A stretch of 64,000 nt of DNA from positions 1 through 64,000 of the forward strand of contig JAPEVF010000054.1 in NCBI GenBank assembly GCA_029747585.1, given 5' to 3'. Below are positions 47,869 to 58,323 of the stretch, piece by piece. Source of the stretch: Pleurotus djamor. Lineage: Eukaryota; Basidiomycota; Agaricomycetes; Agaricales; Pleurotaceae. Position 1 is the stretch's first letter, and each line of letters starts with the position of its first letter. The notes under the pieces were generated by a model. It was not told where the DNA came from and ran no database searches. It was given only the letters and a program-made list of their open reading frames with translations. The translations under genes were made by a program, and so were the position numbers.

Positions 47869-48317
47869 CGTCCATGATACACACCACGGAGAAGCGAATT
47901 CCCGGTATCCAGGTGCGTTGGGTGGATGTTGACAGGAACAACACATCGAATATGTTGAAGTCGCCAGGCTCTGGCTTGAACGGAATGGTCTTGGAGATGT
48001 TCCTCTCAGTCGCGAGAACTAAGTCAGAATGATGTCAGTCCGTGGAGAGTGTCTTGTGGGAGTGTAGGAACGCACTGACCTTTGACCCGGTACAGACGAG
48101 GGCGCATCAGAAGCTGTGTGCCGTACCCGGGGCTGGAGGCGCTCGCCATCTAGCACGATGAGAGTATACTAGTTGACGTGGGTTTGACGATGAATAGTTG
48201 AATCGTCATGACATTTACGCGACCGGAGATACTCAACTTGTAGGCCATGTAGCAGAAACAAGCGTCCAGTCGATCCAATATGGAGGAAGGAGTACTCCTT
48301 CGTATCGCACGAGCCAT
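47869..48317 (-). CDS. Possible small hypothetical gene (partial model)
   Basis: Three exons join in frame on the minus strand: 48317-48219 (MARAIRRSTPSSILDRLDA), 48149-48080 (MASASSPGYGTQLLMRP) and 48019-47869 (FKPEPGDFNIFDVLFLS...SVVCIMD). Consensus donors (GTAAAT, GTCAGT, GTAAGT) and TAG acceptors support them. A further 3' exon is expected at 47.6-47.8 kb but could not be fixed. I recognise no domain. It lies upstream of the ferric reductase on the same strand and might instead be part of that gene's leader region. Confidence 0.3.
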
Positions 48318-49447
48318 TGTAAAGCAAAAGGGACTCCAGTACATCGCTGAGTTCTACGAAGCAGCTAGAATTCCGCTGGCCGCAAGATGCAGGCCTCAGC
48401 AGACGACAGATCATGGCTTGAGGCCTTGAGGGAGAGATCGAACAGTTCCTTTCTCAGTATGTTGAGCATCGAGCCGAACGCAGCGTCCTTTATCCAGGGA
48501 CGAAGTGGTAATGACTGTCCCGCAAAGGTGAAACCCACGGGTATTTATTCGCACAGAACGAGAGGTGCAGGAGAACCAAGTATTCCGTTTGGCCGGCGTG
48601 CTCGGAGGGCGGGATAGGGCAGCGATTATGCGCAGTGCTGAAAAGCCAAGCGCAGTGTATGCAAGCAGGTAACGGAGTTGATTCAGCACGTAGAGTAGAC
48701 GAATTCGACGCAGAGGGAGACAAGAGGGAAAGGCATCAGAGACGCGTCATTTTCCGGCAATCGGAAAAATGGCTCAGCATTTCCCACGCCACCGCGAAAT
48801 TGGCTCAGGGTACAAAAAGGCGAGGTGCCTCGAACATACGTCTGATTCCTCTTTCCTTCCTTCCCCCTCCTCCTCCTGCCAAAAACATGCGTTCCCTCGC
48901 ACGACGGCGCATGCATCCCCTCCCCATCATTTCCATCAGCTACGATGAGTAGAATTCCACGAATGGGTCTGCTCTGGAGTATTCGGGTGCATGTGAGACG
49001 ACCTGCTGGGTCTTCACGAAGCTGAATCCTGTCTACGAAATTGCGGATCCATGAGGGATTTTTGCTGAGCGTATCTGTTCTTCCTGCCTTTTCCCCTCTT
49101 GAACTCTGCTAGACTTGATCCTCGCATCAGTCACCCCCATTCCCATCATCTATACCCATTTTCCCTCTTTCACGCCTCGTCGTCTCACCTGACGACGGGG
49201 GCGCTGGCAATGATGGTCCTCACCTGACTGCTGACTGAGGCTAGTTACTCGGGAGAGGACATTCGCGCGCGTCCATCGCACCCATTTCTCGGCACCTCGG
49301 CATGAGCTTCTTCCTGGGACGTCCCAGGAACGGCTCAGTTTTCCCATCAAACCTTCGCCTCTGTCTCTTGCTCTCTTTCTTCCCCGCATTTCGCTTGGCT
49401 CGACCCTACGGACTCTGTATCACTTCGTTCACTGTTCCCTTGAAATC
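48318..49447. other. Upstream region of the first copper transporter
   Basis: No coding signal. The last ~250 bases before 49448 are pyrimidine-rich (CCCTCTTTCACG, CTCTTGCTCTCTTTC). Several GCTGAG/GCTCAG sites are present, but I cannot assign a known metal-responsive element. Confidence 0.4.
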
Positions 49448-50339
49448 ATGACGTTCCGCACCCTCGTCAGCTTGGCCTTGTACACAGCGACCGTTTGGGC
49501 ACATGGCAATGGAATGGACATGAGTATGGATGGCCCTATGAATTTAGTACGTCAACTTTGCCCTGATACCCTTCTTTCCTGCTCCAATGTACCCATGCAC
49601 CCGATATCGACATTGACTCGGCTTTCCCTATAGGCTTCCGGCTCTATGGTGCCCTACCTCCACTTCACCCCAGGCGACATTCTTTGGTTCCTTGGCTGGG
49701 TGCCGAAGAGCACAGGTGCGATGGTGGGAACTTGCATTGGGTTGTTCCTGCTTGCGTTGGTGGAACGTTGGATCGCAGCGGTGAGGAGGGTGATGGAAGT
49801 TCATTGGAGGTCATCGTACGTTTCCCTCTCCATCTCATTCTAACCTCCCGCCAGACCCTTCCTTGATTATGCAGGGCGTTGCGAACTGCACCCATCCGTC
49901 TATCCGAGGAAACGGCCGATGCCTTTCCCACGAACGAAAAGAAGACCAAGCTTCGATACTCAGTCGATTCGGACATCCGAGCAGACGACACCCCCATCCA
50001 ACCTCAAGCTCAAGCCCAAGACCCGCCCACTACTTCCAGTCGTCGAAGGGTTCCCCCGTTCTTAGCCTCACGAGACGTCACTCGGGGTATCATCCACCTC
50101 GTTCAAACGGCGCTCGGGTTTCTTTTCATGTTAACCGTCATGTGCGTATCCTCTTCTACCCACTTCACTTCCCAACTTCTTACCTCCATCGTAATCGTAT
50201 GGGTTCGCGTGCTGACATTGGGGATGTTGTTAGGTCGTTCCAAGCTTCGTTCATTATCGCTATATGTGTCGGGCTTGGGGTTGGTGAAACGTTGTTTGGG
50301 AGGTTTGGTGATGTCGGTCATGGCGGAATTGATCACTAG
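49448..50339 (+). CDS. Ctr-type copper transporter 1
   Basis: Exons 49448-49546, 49634-49815, 49875-50141 and 50234-50339 give 217 residues. A signal-like N terminus (MTFRTLVSLALYTATVWA) leads to a short Met-rich ectodomain (NGMDMSMDGPM). The first membrane segment follows HFTPGDILWFLGW, the next is GAMVGTCIGLFLLALVERW, and then comes a cytosolic loop of about 60 residues. The last segments are GIIHLVQTALGFLFMLTVM and ASFIIAICVGLGVGETLFGR, which form the Ctr three-helix core. It should import Cu(I) as a trimer, with substrate supplied by the nearby reductase. Exons 2 and 4 are 182 and 106 nt, as in transporter 3. Confidence 0.9.
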
Positions 50340-51352
50340 TCGCTCGTCTCCTTTGCTTTTGACAGCCTACGATCACGTACCCTTGTGATGGATGTACTTC
50401 GTTTCTGTGCTTTCGTCGTTATTCGTTACCTTGCTTTGTCCTTGCTCGTAGTCGCTTTCGTTCCCCTGTTGATCGTTGTTGTCTGCTCTCTTCATACTTT
50501 AGAGTACAGCGATCATGACTGTAGACCGCGTCGTTGAATTGTATAGTTACGCAACCACTTGCATATCAGAGAGCGATATCACGGTTCAAATCCAAGCTCT
50601 GGGTAGTTGGCTTTGGTCTGGGTGACGATGGTGAGGAAGAGAGCGTCGTCGTCGTTGGCAAGACGAGTTCCTCAGTCCAGTGTCACGCGTCGCCCACATT
50701 CCATCGAGTTCTTGCTCGCCTAGTACGGAGGCGTCAGGCTCTAAGACATCATGCATTATGTTGTATTTTCAAGGCTAGATTAGTTACACAAACATGCGAA
50801 ACAGTAAGGAACGGTGTCAGGTGTATGCAATTTGGACATTGAGAAGTAAGTATGGGCTGCTCTCGGGGACCGGGACAAAGAAATGTGAAGTACGGGGGAG
50901 ATAGAGTATGTAGAGGAGAAACAGAGGGTGAAGGAGTGACGAAAGGTATGAATTGAATAAATAGAAAGACAAGAGTGAGGAAGTGAAAGAGAGGAAGTGC
51001 CGCGGTATGGGATGTCCATTGCCGCAAGACGGGAATTGAGGCACATGCCCTAAGGAAGAGTGTGTATGTAAAGTGTAAACGAGAAACAGAGAGTGAAGGA
51101 GGGACGAAAAGTGAGGATGAAATAAATAGAAATAGAGAGACGAAGATTGAACGAGAGGAAATGCCGCGAAGTCCATTGGAATAAGACGTGGAGACAGCGA
51201 TAACGGAGGATGGAGTGGAAGGAAAGATGAAATGAGTGCGTAGATTGTGTATGAAGAGGTCGCAGTGTGCGTCGGTCAACGATTCGGAGGCGTCTAGATT
51301 AGAGTATGCGTCGAAACATGGTCTGGCGTGTAGATTTGGATTGACATCACTG
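50340..51352. repeat. Intergenic region with a diverged tandem duplication
   Basis: Two copies of an approximately 145-bp unit lie at about 50905-51045 and 51050-51190. Both carry GAGAAACAGAG, GTGAAGGAG, ATAAATAGAAA, GAGAGGAA, TGCCGCG and GTCCATTG in the same order. The unit is purine-rich on the plus strand and produces long but low-complexity Ser/Phe/Leu frames on the minus strand, which I do not consider genes. Confidence 0.6.
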
Positions 51353-52604
51353 TCAGGCCTTCCTAGCGGCCTGACGAGCAGCCCATTCGAGGTTTCTGTC
51401 ACAGCACGTGCGGCCACTAGAATCCGGAATCTCTGACAGATGTCTCGTCAGAGACGCTAATTCAGGGAATCTAGAGTAAGAAACACTCCGTTAGTAAGAA
51501 CGCCCACAATGTATCATCAAAACTAAACGAACTCACGTTGTATCACAGCGCTTGCAAGTGAGGTGAGCCGGTCGTTTCTGGCAGGTTCTGGACACATGGT
51601 CAAGGAGTGTCTCGCCCTTTGGTGGGGGTAAACCACAATGGTAGCAAGTATAGATCTTAGGTGCCGACCCCGACCCTGAAGTGCGTTTCGAACGCGAAGG
51701 ACGAGGAGCTGGAAACGAGGTACGCTGTTTGGGTGGTTGGTTGGGATCGATAACCGGCTGAAGACGTCCGCGTAGCTTGGGTACATCGATACCCCGCGCA
51801 AGACAATCTTCAACGACGCGGAGGTTCTTATCGCAGGCGGTGAGACCGGTGTGGTCGGGAGGTGACCGTTGGTGCATCCGAAGGTTGTATGGTTCCGCGA
51901 AACTGCGATGATGCATTTGGAGTCTCGTGAGTTATAATGTTTCCAGTTTCCACGGACAACTACTCTAGAGAGTAGAGCATAGAAGGAAGAAAGGAGAAGG
52001 AGGGTACTTACAAGGCGGTGCAGCGTTTGCAGATGAGTTGTGATGTACATTCGTTCTTGACGTGCAAGGTGTGGATCCCGAAGTATGTACCTTCACAATA
52101 AGTACAAGTAGAAGGCCCCGTCTGACTAGCCTGTGGCTGGAGAATATGAGCATCGTGAACGTTGATACAAGAAGGTGGACGTACAAGCGAGGCAGGACCC
52201 ATAGTCCCCGGAGTACCATGGTGGGACTCGCTCGCATGCGAGGGATAAGATGATCCCTGTCCATAGTCGTTTCCAAACTGTTCCGAACTTGAAGAAGGGA
52301 AGACCAATGCTTCCCATGACGTATCGAACTCGTCTTGAGCAGACAGCTCAGGCATTTCTGGGAGGATACCGAAGTGATCGGCTGGCGTCGACGATTCTTG
52401 AACTTGATACGACACAGGCATTTGGACGGGAGGAGGAAATACGGAAGGTTGTTGATAATGTGGCTGCTGTCCGTGATGAAGCGCATAGTTCATCGGGTGA
52501 GGAGCGAGATTATTGGGAGGAGGTGCTGGTGCTGTGGTATGACCTGCATAACCGGAGTACTGTGCTTGCTGAGACGACGAGTTCGCTGGGTAGTGATACT
52601 CCAT
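51353..52604 (-). CDS. C2HC-type zinc-finger protein ZnF-2 (two tandem modules)
   Basis: Exons 52604-52012, 51902-51537 and 51470-51353 give 358 residues. The start MEYHYPANSSS and the DHFGILPEMPE block match ZnF-1. Module 1 begins CTYC and module 2 begins CYHC. Each has C-x2-C-x10 or 12-H-x4-C, then CKRC-x12-H-x12-C, exactly the spacing of ZnF-1. The introns after each CKRC fall at the same place and phase as in ZnF-1, while the first intron of ZnF-1 is missing here. The C terminus is shorter (EWAARQAARKA). It is transcribed divergently from X-2, 861 bp away. Confidence 0.75.
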
Positions 52605-53465
52605 GGCAAGCGAACGAGCAACGCGTCAAGGAAAGAAGTTGGTGAGTCGATTCAGTAGTCGATGAGATGGTGGTAGAAGGAGGTGAATATGAGGTCGAAG
52701 GTCAAAAAACAAGAAACAAATTGTGGACGTTTTATGTACGGCCATTGCTCAATATGTGGTCCGCTCAATTCGAGTGGCAAAGCAATCGACCCTGACGAGG
52801 ACAATGCCGACGAATGTGGCCACTGGATATATCTGGTAATTACCCTAGTGATCGAGTGGCGAGCACAGTGCGCACAGTACAATGAGCAACTCGACCTCTG
52901 CATTTGTCTGAGATATCGACTAAATGGGAGTGGGTGGGTACCCAGTGAGATCGATCGATCGATCTGAGATTGCTTAACAGGTCGCCCGCATTTTCTGGTA
53001 GAGCGAGGACAGATCATACCAGCTTTGAACAAAGAAGAACCTTCAGAGGCATCGTGGGAGGCTTGGTTCTTGTTCTTGGAAGTAGCCTCGCACCGCAGGC
53101 GCTTCGCTTGTCAGTGGCGAACATTCGAACAGTGATGGTGGATTGAGGATAGAGTAGACGAAGGTGACTATGAAATGACGAGGACTTCGGAAAGATATCA
53201 ACTTGAACGTGTTGCACGGTGACGGTTTCTGCATGGTAGAGAAATTTCTTGGAAAATTTCAATTTCCGATTTCGGTGGGAACTCCGCCACGTGACTGAAT
53301 CAACCCCTGTGTCGCTGGCGCGTTGTTTACCTTTGTTTCGTCGACATTGTGGCCTTCGCATCGCCTCTCTTACCACAACCACATCAACAACGTTCGCAAC
53401 GACCATTTAAGCTTAGCGTAACAAACTAGAGAGTTAACTCTCCAGGTTGAGACTTTCTGTCTACC
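52605..53465. promoter_or_regulatory. Shared divergent promoter region of ZnF-2 and X-2
   Basis: The 861 bp between the two divergent starts have no coding signal. The part next to X-2 is rich in CAACAA/ACCACA. A TAGAGTA motif lies near 53153. GATC repeats (GATCGATCGATC, 52950-52961) form a short perfect palindromic run. Confidence 0.4.
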
Positions 53466-54341
53466 ATGTCTGTATATGGAAGCCGTCTCCATCCCTCACC
53501 GTATGCGGTGGCAAATCCCTCCCGCCTCAGGTTTCAACTTAATTTCTCCGAAGCGAACGAGGAGTCCCAGGATGATACACCAGCTCGCTGCTCACCACCA
53601 CCCTCCCCTCGTAAAGAACTATCCGTAGCCGATCTCATTAAGAAAGTCAAGGCTTCGGCTACGAAGAAGATGCAGTCGAAGACAACTTTGTCTAACAAGA
53701 AACAATGTCGACGCCCGATCACAGATGTCAAGCTAGCCAAGGCAATGCTTGCGCTACGCATCCTCATGCGTCGCTCCCTCCGCCCTGTCCCCGTAACAAA
53801 GTCTCAGCAGAAGAAACCTGTCGAGCGAATGTACCAAGTACCCCTCTGGGATGCGGTCGGTGCGTTGGCACAATTCGAGGCCTGGCAGCTAGCTGTCCCA
53901 TATGGAGGACCATATCGAGTGTTATCCCCCGTCAACGTATCCCGACTTCTCCAGATCGGGTGGATAACCCGCTTCGAGGCTCACCAATGCGGTGGCCTGG
54001 AGTTATGGCAGTTCAGGAAGCAATGCCTGATTAAAGCTTTGCTCAAGGCGCGGTGCTACGATGGGAAGCATCCGTTGGTCATTACCGACGACTTTTTAGG
54101 GCTGACGGATCGTCCGTTATACGTTGGTGGAGGGTCGTCGGTTATTCGGTGGGAGGATGGCGAGGCGCCGTGGATGTTGGCTTGGACGGGGTCGTCCGAT
54201 TTGCAGCCACCCATGAAGACTCTGATGCATACGTTCAACTCTCGAAATATCCCTGGAGCAACGTCAAAGTCATCCGCGACTTACGAGATGGACTCGGCAT
54301 GTTACACGACCCTTGCGAAGCACCGTCCCTTGACGCGGTGA
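53466..54341 (+). CDS. Unrecognised protein X-2 (WEDGE-motif family)
   Basis: A single exon of 291 residues. A Ser/Pro-rich N terminus is followed by a basic stretch (IKKVKASATKKMQSK) and the conserved domain: ALAQFEAWQLAV, VSRLLQIGWITRFEA, WQFRKQCLIKALLKA, LVITDDFLGLTDRPLYV, then GGGSSVIRWEDGEAPWMLAW. It closely follows X-1, including the position of a conserved His near the end (MHTFNSRN versus VHKFNSHG). No enzyme motif, transmembrane segment or signal peptide is seen. Confidence 0.75.
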   Translation: MSVYGSRLHPSPYAVANPSRLRFQLNFSEANEESQDDTPARCSPPPSPRKELSVADLIKKVKASATKKMQSKTTLSNKKQCRRPITDVKLAKAMLALRILMRRSLRPVPVTKSQQKKPVERMYQVPLWDAVGALAQFEAWQLAVPYGGPYRVLSPVNVSRLLQIGWITRFEAHQCGGLELWQFRKQCLIKALLKARCYDGKHPLVITDDFLGLTDRPLYVGGGSSVIRWEDGEAPWMLAWTGSSDLQPPMKTLMHTFNSRNIPGATSKSSATYEMDSACYTTLAKHRPLTR

Positions 54342-54516
54342 ATCAATGACTTTATCGACACAAACGATCTTGTGTCCGTTTGCCACTCCTGTATTACTCA
54401 TTGTCTTGAGTATGTAGAAATTTATTGTACATCTAGTGCTGGTCTAGTACAAATCTTATGAGAACATCTATGGGATACTCTTAGTACATATCCATAATTA
54501 ATACAGGAACCAGCAT

Positions 54517-55194
54517 TCATTCGCACCCCTCCGTGTCCCTCTCTTCTTGCATGCTTTGCTCAAACCAGAGGTCGTCCATCGGAGCAATGTAATGACGGAA
54601 CGACTTCATAAAGAGATCGCGAGAATATGAGAAGGGGACATGATCCCCCATCAACTCGCAGATTTTCTTGTCATCGCTTTCGTCGTATTCGGAACCCATT
54701 TTCCTTTGGCCAGAATAGGCCACATTGAATATATGGTCCAAGCACTCCGACGCCAAGGCTTCCTCGCGAGACTTCCACTCAATCCTCCAAGGATATTCAC
54801 CGTCCTCCCACCTCACCACGGTTGCTCCACCACCAATGTCCAGCCGCCTGTCGCCCAGTCCCAGGAAGCGGTCATTGATAATCAATTTCTTGTCCTTGGG
54901 CCAAAGGCCCGCGATATCCAACGCGACCTTGAGGCAGTACGTCCTGAACTCGCGCAAAGCGGCCAAGTCTTCTTTCGTGCAGTTTTCTTTGATATCGTCC
55001 ATTGTGATCCAGTGGATTTGGAGGAGACGCGAGAGGTTGGCACCGCCGATAGGAGGGCGGCTGTACCATGTTGAAGTTCGAGCATCGTACTCGGCAAGCG
55101 CATAAATGGGATCCCATAGAGTTGGTTTCGCCACGATAGGGATACTCTTCTTATCCGTTTCAAGTGAATTCTGCGTTTTAGAGGGGATAGGCAT
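54517..55194 (-). CDS. Unrecognised protein X-3 (WEDGE-motif family, short N terminus)
   Basis: A single exon of 225 residues. It lacks the long basic N terminus of X-1 and X-2 but keeps the domain: ALAEYDARTSTW, LSRLLQIHWITMDD, LREFRTYCLKVALD, KLIINDRFLGLGDRRLDI, then GGGATVVRWEDGEYPWRIEW. A more acidic C-terminal extension (EYDESDDKKICELMGD) follows. It is convergent with X-2 (176 bp apart) and lies downstream of ZnF-3 on the same strand, the same order as ZnF-1/X-1. Confidence 0.75.
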   Translation of the reverse strand: MPIPSKTQNSLETDKKSIPIVAKPTLWDPIYALAEYDARTSTWYSRPPIGGANLSRLLQIHWITMDDIKENCTKEDLAALREFRTYCLKVALDIAGLWPKDKKLIINDRFLGLGDRRLDIGGGATVVRWEDGEYPWRIEWKSREEALASECLDHIFNVAYSGQRKMGSEYDESDDKKICELMGDHVPFSYSRDLFMKSFRHYIAPMDDLWFEQSMQEERDTEGCE

Positions 55195-56841
55195 GCTTGC
55201 TTATCGTCCGGACTGAGTTTATTTGCTTAGTATCTGGATTGGTACTAAATTAGGTTCGAGAGCGCGAAGATTTGAAGACCAATTACTCACAGTTAATTAT
55301 TCCAGATGTCAAATTAGAGATCCACAAGCTCCTACGGCCTTGTTCGAGTAGAAGAATGTGGCAAGGGCAGTTGGCCGCGGCTGTGGTATGGTGGTAGTCG
55401 AGGGGAGAGATTGTGTTGACCATGCCCTTGAGCAAAAGGGTCAAAAAGGGTGGGCAACCCTGAACTGAGTTGCCGGGTTTGGATATGTGTAGAACAAAGG
55501 GAGCGAAGCGCCACTCGCCGGAACAATGGTGAGCTATAGCCATGTCATCGGTGTTTCTACCATTGCCTCCATGCTTGTTGGTGTCTCTCCGATTTTGGTG
55601 TGAAGAACATGGGCATGCCGCATTGAGCGCTTGAAAGTTGAGCTGTGAATCTGGTGATCATCAAAGGATAAAGGGATGGGATGTGGCCATGGAAAAGGGG
55701 TTGTTTCACGTGCAACCAGGGATCAACGCGTGCTTTCCGGTCAAATATACTTGCTGAGAGTCCAAAAGGTTGGCGACAAGTCAGCGAAGGCCACACAGTC
55801 GCTGATTTACACAATCAATTCCTCGGCACCCAGAAAGGCAATTGAAGAGCCTAATATAGAGTACGCATTGAAGATACATCGCGATACAACGATCATCGTA
55901 GATCAAGGTAAAGATATACTTAAGGAGTCAGAACAAGAGCCCGCGAATGTTCATCCAGACTTGTATGTATAGTGTTGAAGATAACATCAACGAATGGGGG
56001 GGGGTCACTAGTAAGACATCAGTATCGTACTTGAACATGATGATACAAATGAATCAAGCTGACTGTATTTCTTCTACAACATGTATGTCAGGAACTTGTC
56101 TAGGAAGTTCGTAGTGGGTTTCAACAGTTGATATGCGGGAAGGACGAGTCTTGCAGGCGCGACGAACACAGAGTGGGGGTCGTGGAATGGAGAGACGAGG
56201 CAAGGGAAAGAGTGTCAGGATTTGCTGGAAATGGAAAGAACATCAGCATGTTTCGTAAAGTGAGTAAAGCACACGGCTTACATTGGCAGGTAGTACTTCT
56301 GTGAAGAAATATGCACGGATCGGCTAGGTCTTCGATGGAAGTCGATACTCTATATGTTGATTTAAGGCGGAGCCTCGGATCAACTAGAGTAAGTATATGC
56401 AGAATTGCCGAAGCCAGTCAAGTAGGAAGGGTGCTGGAGAAACAACGATTAGACATAATCTTTCGGGGTAGATCCAAAGATACTCACAATATGTCGCTGG
56501 GTAGACGGGATGATGGAAGAGAAAAAGGGACAGACAGGGTGATGGGAGAAATGAGAAAGTGATGGAAGATGTTGGAGGGTGGGCTATGAGATGAAAGTAG
56601 CACGGTGACACTGGGATATGGGATGGGGGAAGCATATGTAGGAAGCCAGGAGAGTGAAGACAAGGACGAAATGGGGATGAGGACGGGGTAAAATGAGAAA
56701 ATATGAGAAAATACACGAGAGACGAGGACAGAGTCCGAGGAAACGAGGCCATCAAAAGACGAGGAATTGAAGAACGATACCTACTCAAACTGAGATCAAA
56801 TATACTCTACGAAGACACGTATACGGACAGAGCCACGTTAA
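55195..56841. other. No recognisable gene between X-3 and ZnF-3
   Basis: About 1.6 kb of short frames. A purine-rich stretch at 56.44-56.72 kb (GAGAAAATGAGAAAATA-type) has no coding character. Several TAGAGTA/TACTCTA motifs occur (near 55855, 56348, 56386, 56803). Confidence 0.4.
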
Positions 56842-58119
56842 TCAACATCGCTTGTAAGGGGTTCCCTTTGTCTGCGCAGTTAGTAACTGTTGGGAAACAT
56901 GGGACTTAAGTCCGGATTTGATATTGAGGCGTTGTTGGGCCACGCAAGCATCTGGGTGATTCTGGCGATGACGTTTGCTTACATCCTCGCGACTCGCTCT
57001 AGAAGAGAAAAAACACAGGTCAAGAGATATGACTGGTACAGCAACAGGAAGACCCACTGTAGCCCGCAAACTTCACAGAAGTATAGAAATCTCCTCAAAA
57101 CGGGACATCGATCGCGAAGGTGACTGTTAATTGTACTGAAGGAAGCCGGGCGCTTGCATGCTGAGCATTGGTACTGATGTGGCGAAGGGGTAAGTAGCTG
57201 ATTCAGAAGAGAAACATCTGAACGATCCGAATACCTTTTGAGTACCATCGACGATGATGGGGATAAATCCCTTACTTCTTGCAACGGCAATCTCACGTTC
57301 AGTTTTTGAGGTCTTGGAGTTGGTGGCCGTTTGAACCTGGTTCCGCTTATGGGGCTTGGGAAGAGGTGTGCTCTGCGGCTGGAGGACGGGTGGAATGTTC
57401 TCTGCAACGGCGGTTGAACTGCTTCCGTGGTCCAATTTCACTCGTTTACGTTGGCTTGGGCCCGATGCCAGCAGTCGTGGGGCTTCGCAAGCGGTCGTGA
57501 GGTCGATAGTATTGAGATCAACAGCTTCAAGGGTCGGTTGAGGTTGGGGCGTATGGTCATCCACAAACGGCGCGTTGGGGACGGACGAGGTCGCGGGGTT
57601 GTTGGGTTTTAGGGTAGGAAGCGGTTTCAAAGTTGCGTCGAAGGCGTCACGCACAGAATAGAGAGAGGAGAAGTCGATATCCGCGTCGTTGAAGGGTAGA
57701 TACCATGGTTCTTCATCAGTGCGTGGGTCGAGAGTCAATACTGGTATGCTGGAGTCCGCGCGAAGACAAGTGTCCTCCGAGTCCGCAAAACCATATCCCT
57801 CGCACGCCGACTCAATGCCTCCTACTTCGAAAGAGAGGAGAGAACTGGTGGGTTTGTTTGCGGATGGAGGATTGAACGGAGATAGTTGACGAAGTTCATC
57901 GCTTGTCCAGGTAAACCCCGTCTGGGTCTTGCGCGCTTGTGGCACATCCTTACTTGACCGTCGACTCGAGAACAGGGAAGGTCCTGGAGTCTGCTGGTGA
58001 GCAGACTTCAGTTTCTGTAATGCCCGGCGCATCCTGTCGCAGGCCATGACTTCCAGAGGGGTGTCATCGTTAACCGGGCAAGGGACAAACTCTTCAAACT
58101 CGAAATCAAAGGACATCAT
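56842..58119 (-). CDS. Zinc-finger protein ZnF-3 (single C-terminal module)
   Basis: Exon 1 ends at 57235, exon 2 is 57197-57058, exon 3 is 56998-56842. With the ATG at 58119 (MMSFDFEFEEFVPC) the protein is 393 residues; an upstream ATG at 58323 would add 68 Pro/Ser-rich residues that look like translated leader. The bulk is disordered and acidic, with a possible basic patch (QRKRVKLDH). One ZnF module sits at the end: CSAC-x11-H-x4-C, CEVC-x12-H, then a Cys. The intron after CEVC falls at the same place and phase as in ZnF-1 and ZnF-2. The first intron is only 37 nt, unusually short, so that junction is less certain. Confidence 0.6.
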
Positions 58120-58323
58120 AGTGAGGACAAAGGAGAGAAGTGGTGATGGTGGTGGAACCGAGGAGGGAGGAGGCTGCGCAATGGAAGGCAATGGGTGGTA
58201 GGAGGAACAGGACGAGGAGATCGAACCGTCGCGATCGAATCGAAAGCCAAGTGCAGTCAGGCCCCGTGACTTTCGCGTGCGTTGATGTTCAATGAGTGTG
58301 CGTCCCTTTTCTGGCCGTGACAT

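Noticed and set aside
50575..50610. tRNA T-arm (GGTTCAAATCC)
   Set aside because: The flanking bases do not pair as a T-stem and no anticodon or D arm lies at the right distance.
50749..51417. 222-residue minus-strand gene
   Set aside because: The translation is a Ser/Phe/Leu/Pro low-complexity product of the purine-rich tandem repeat, without a domain or start context.
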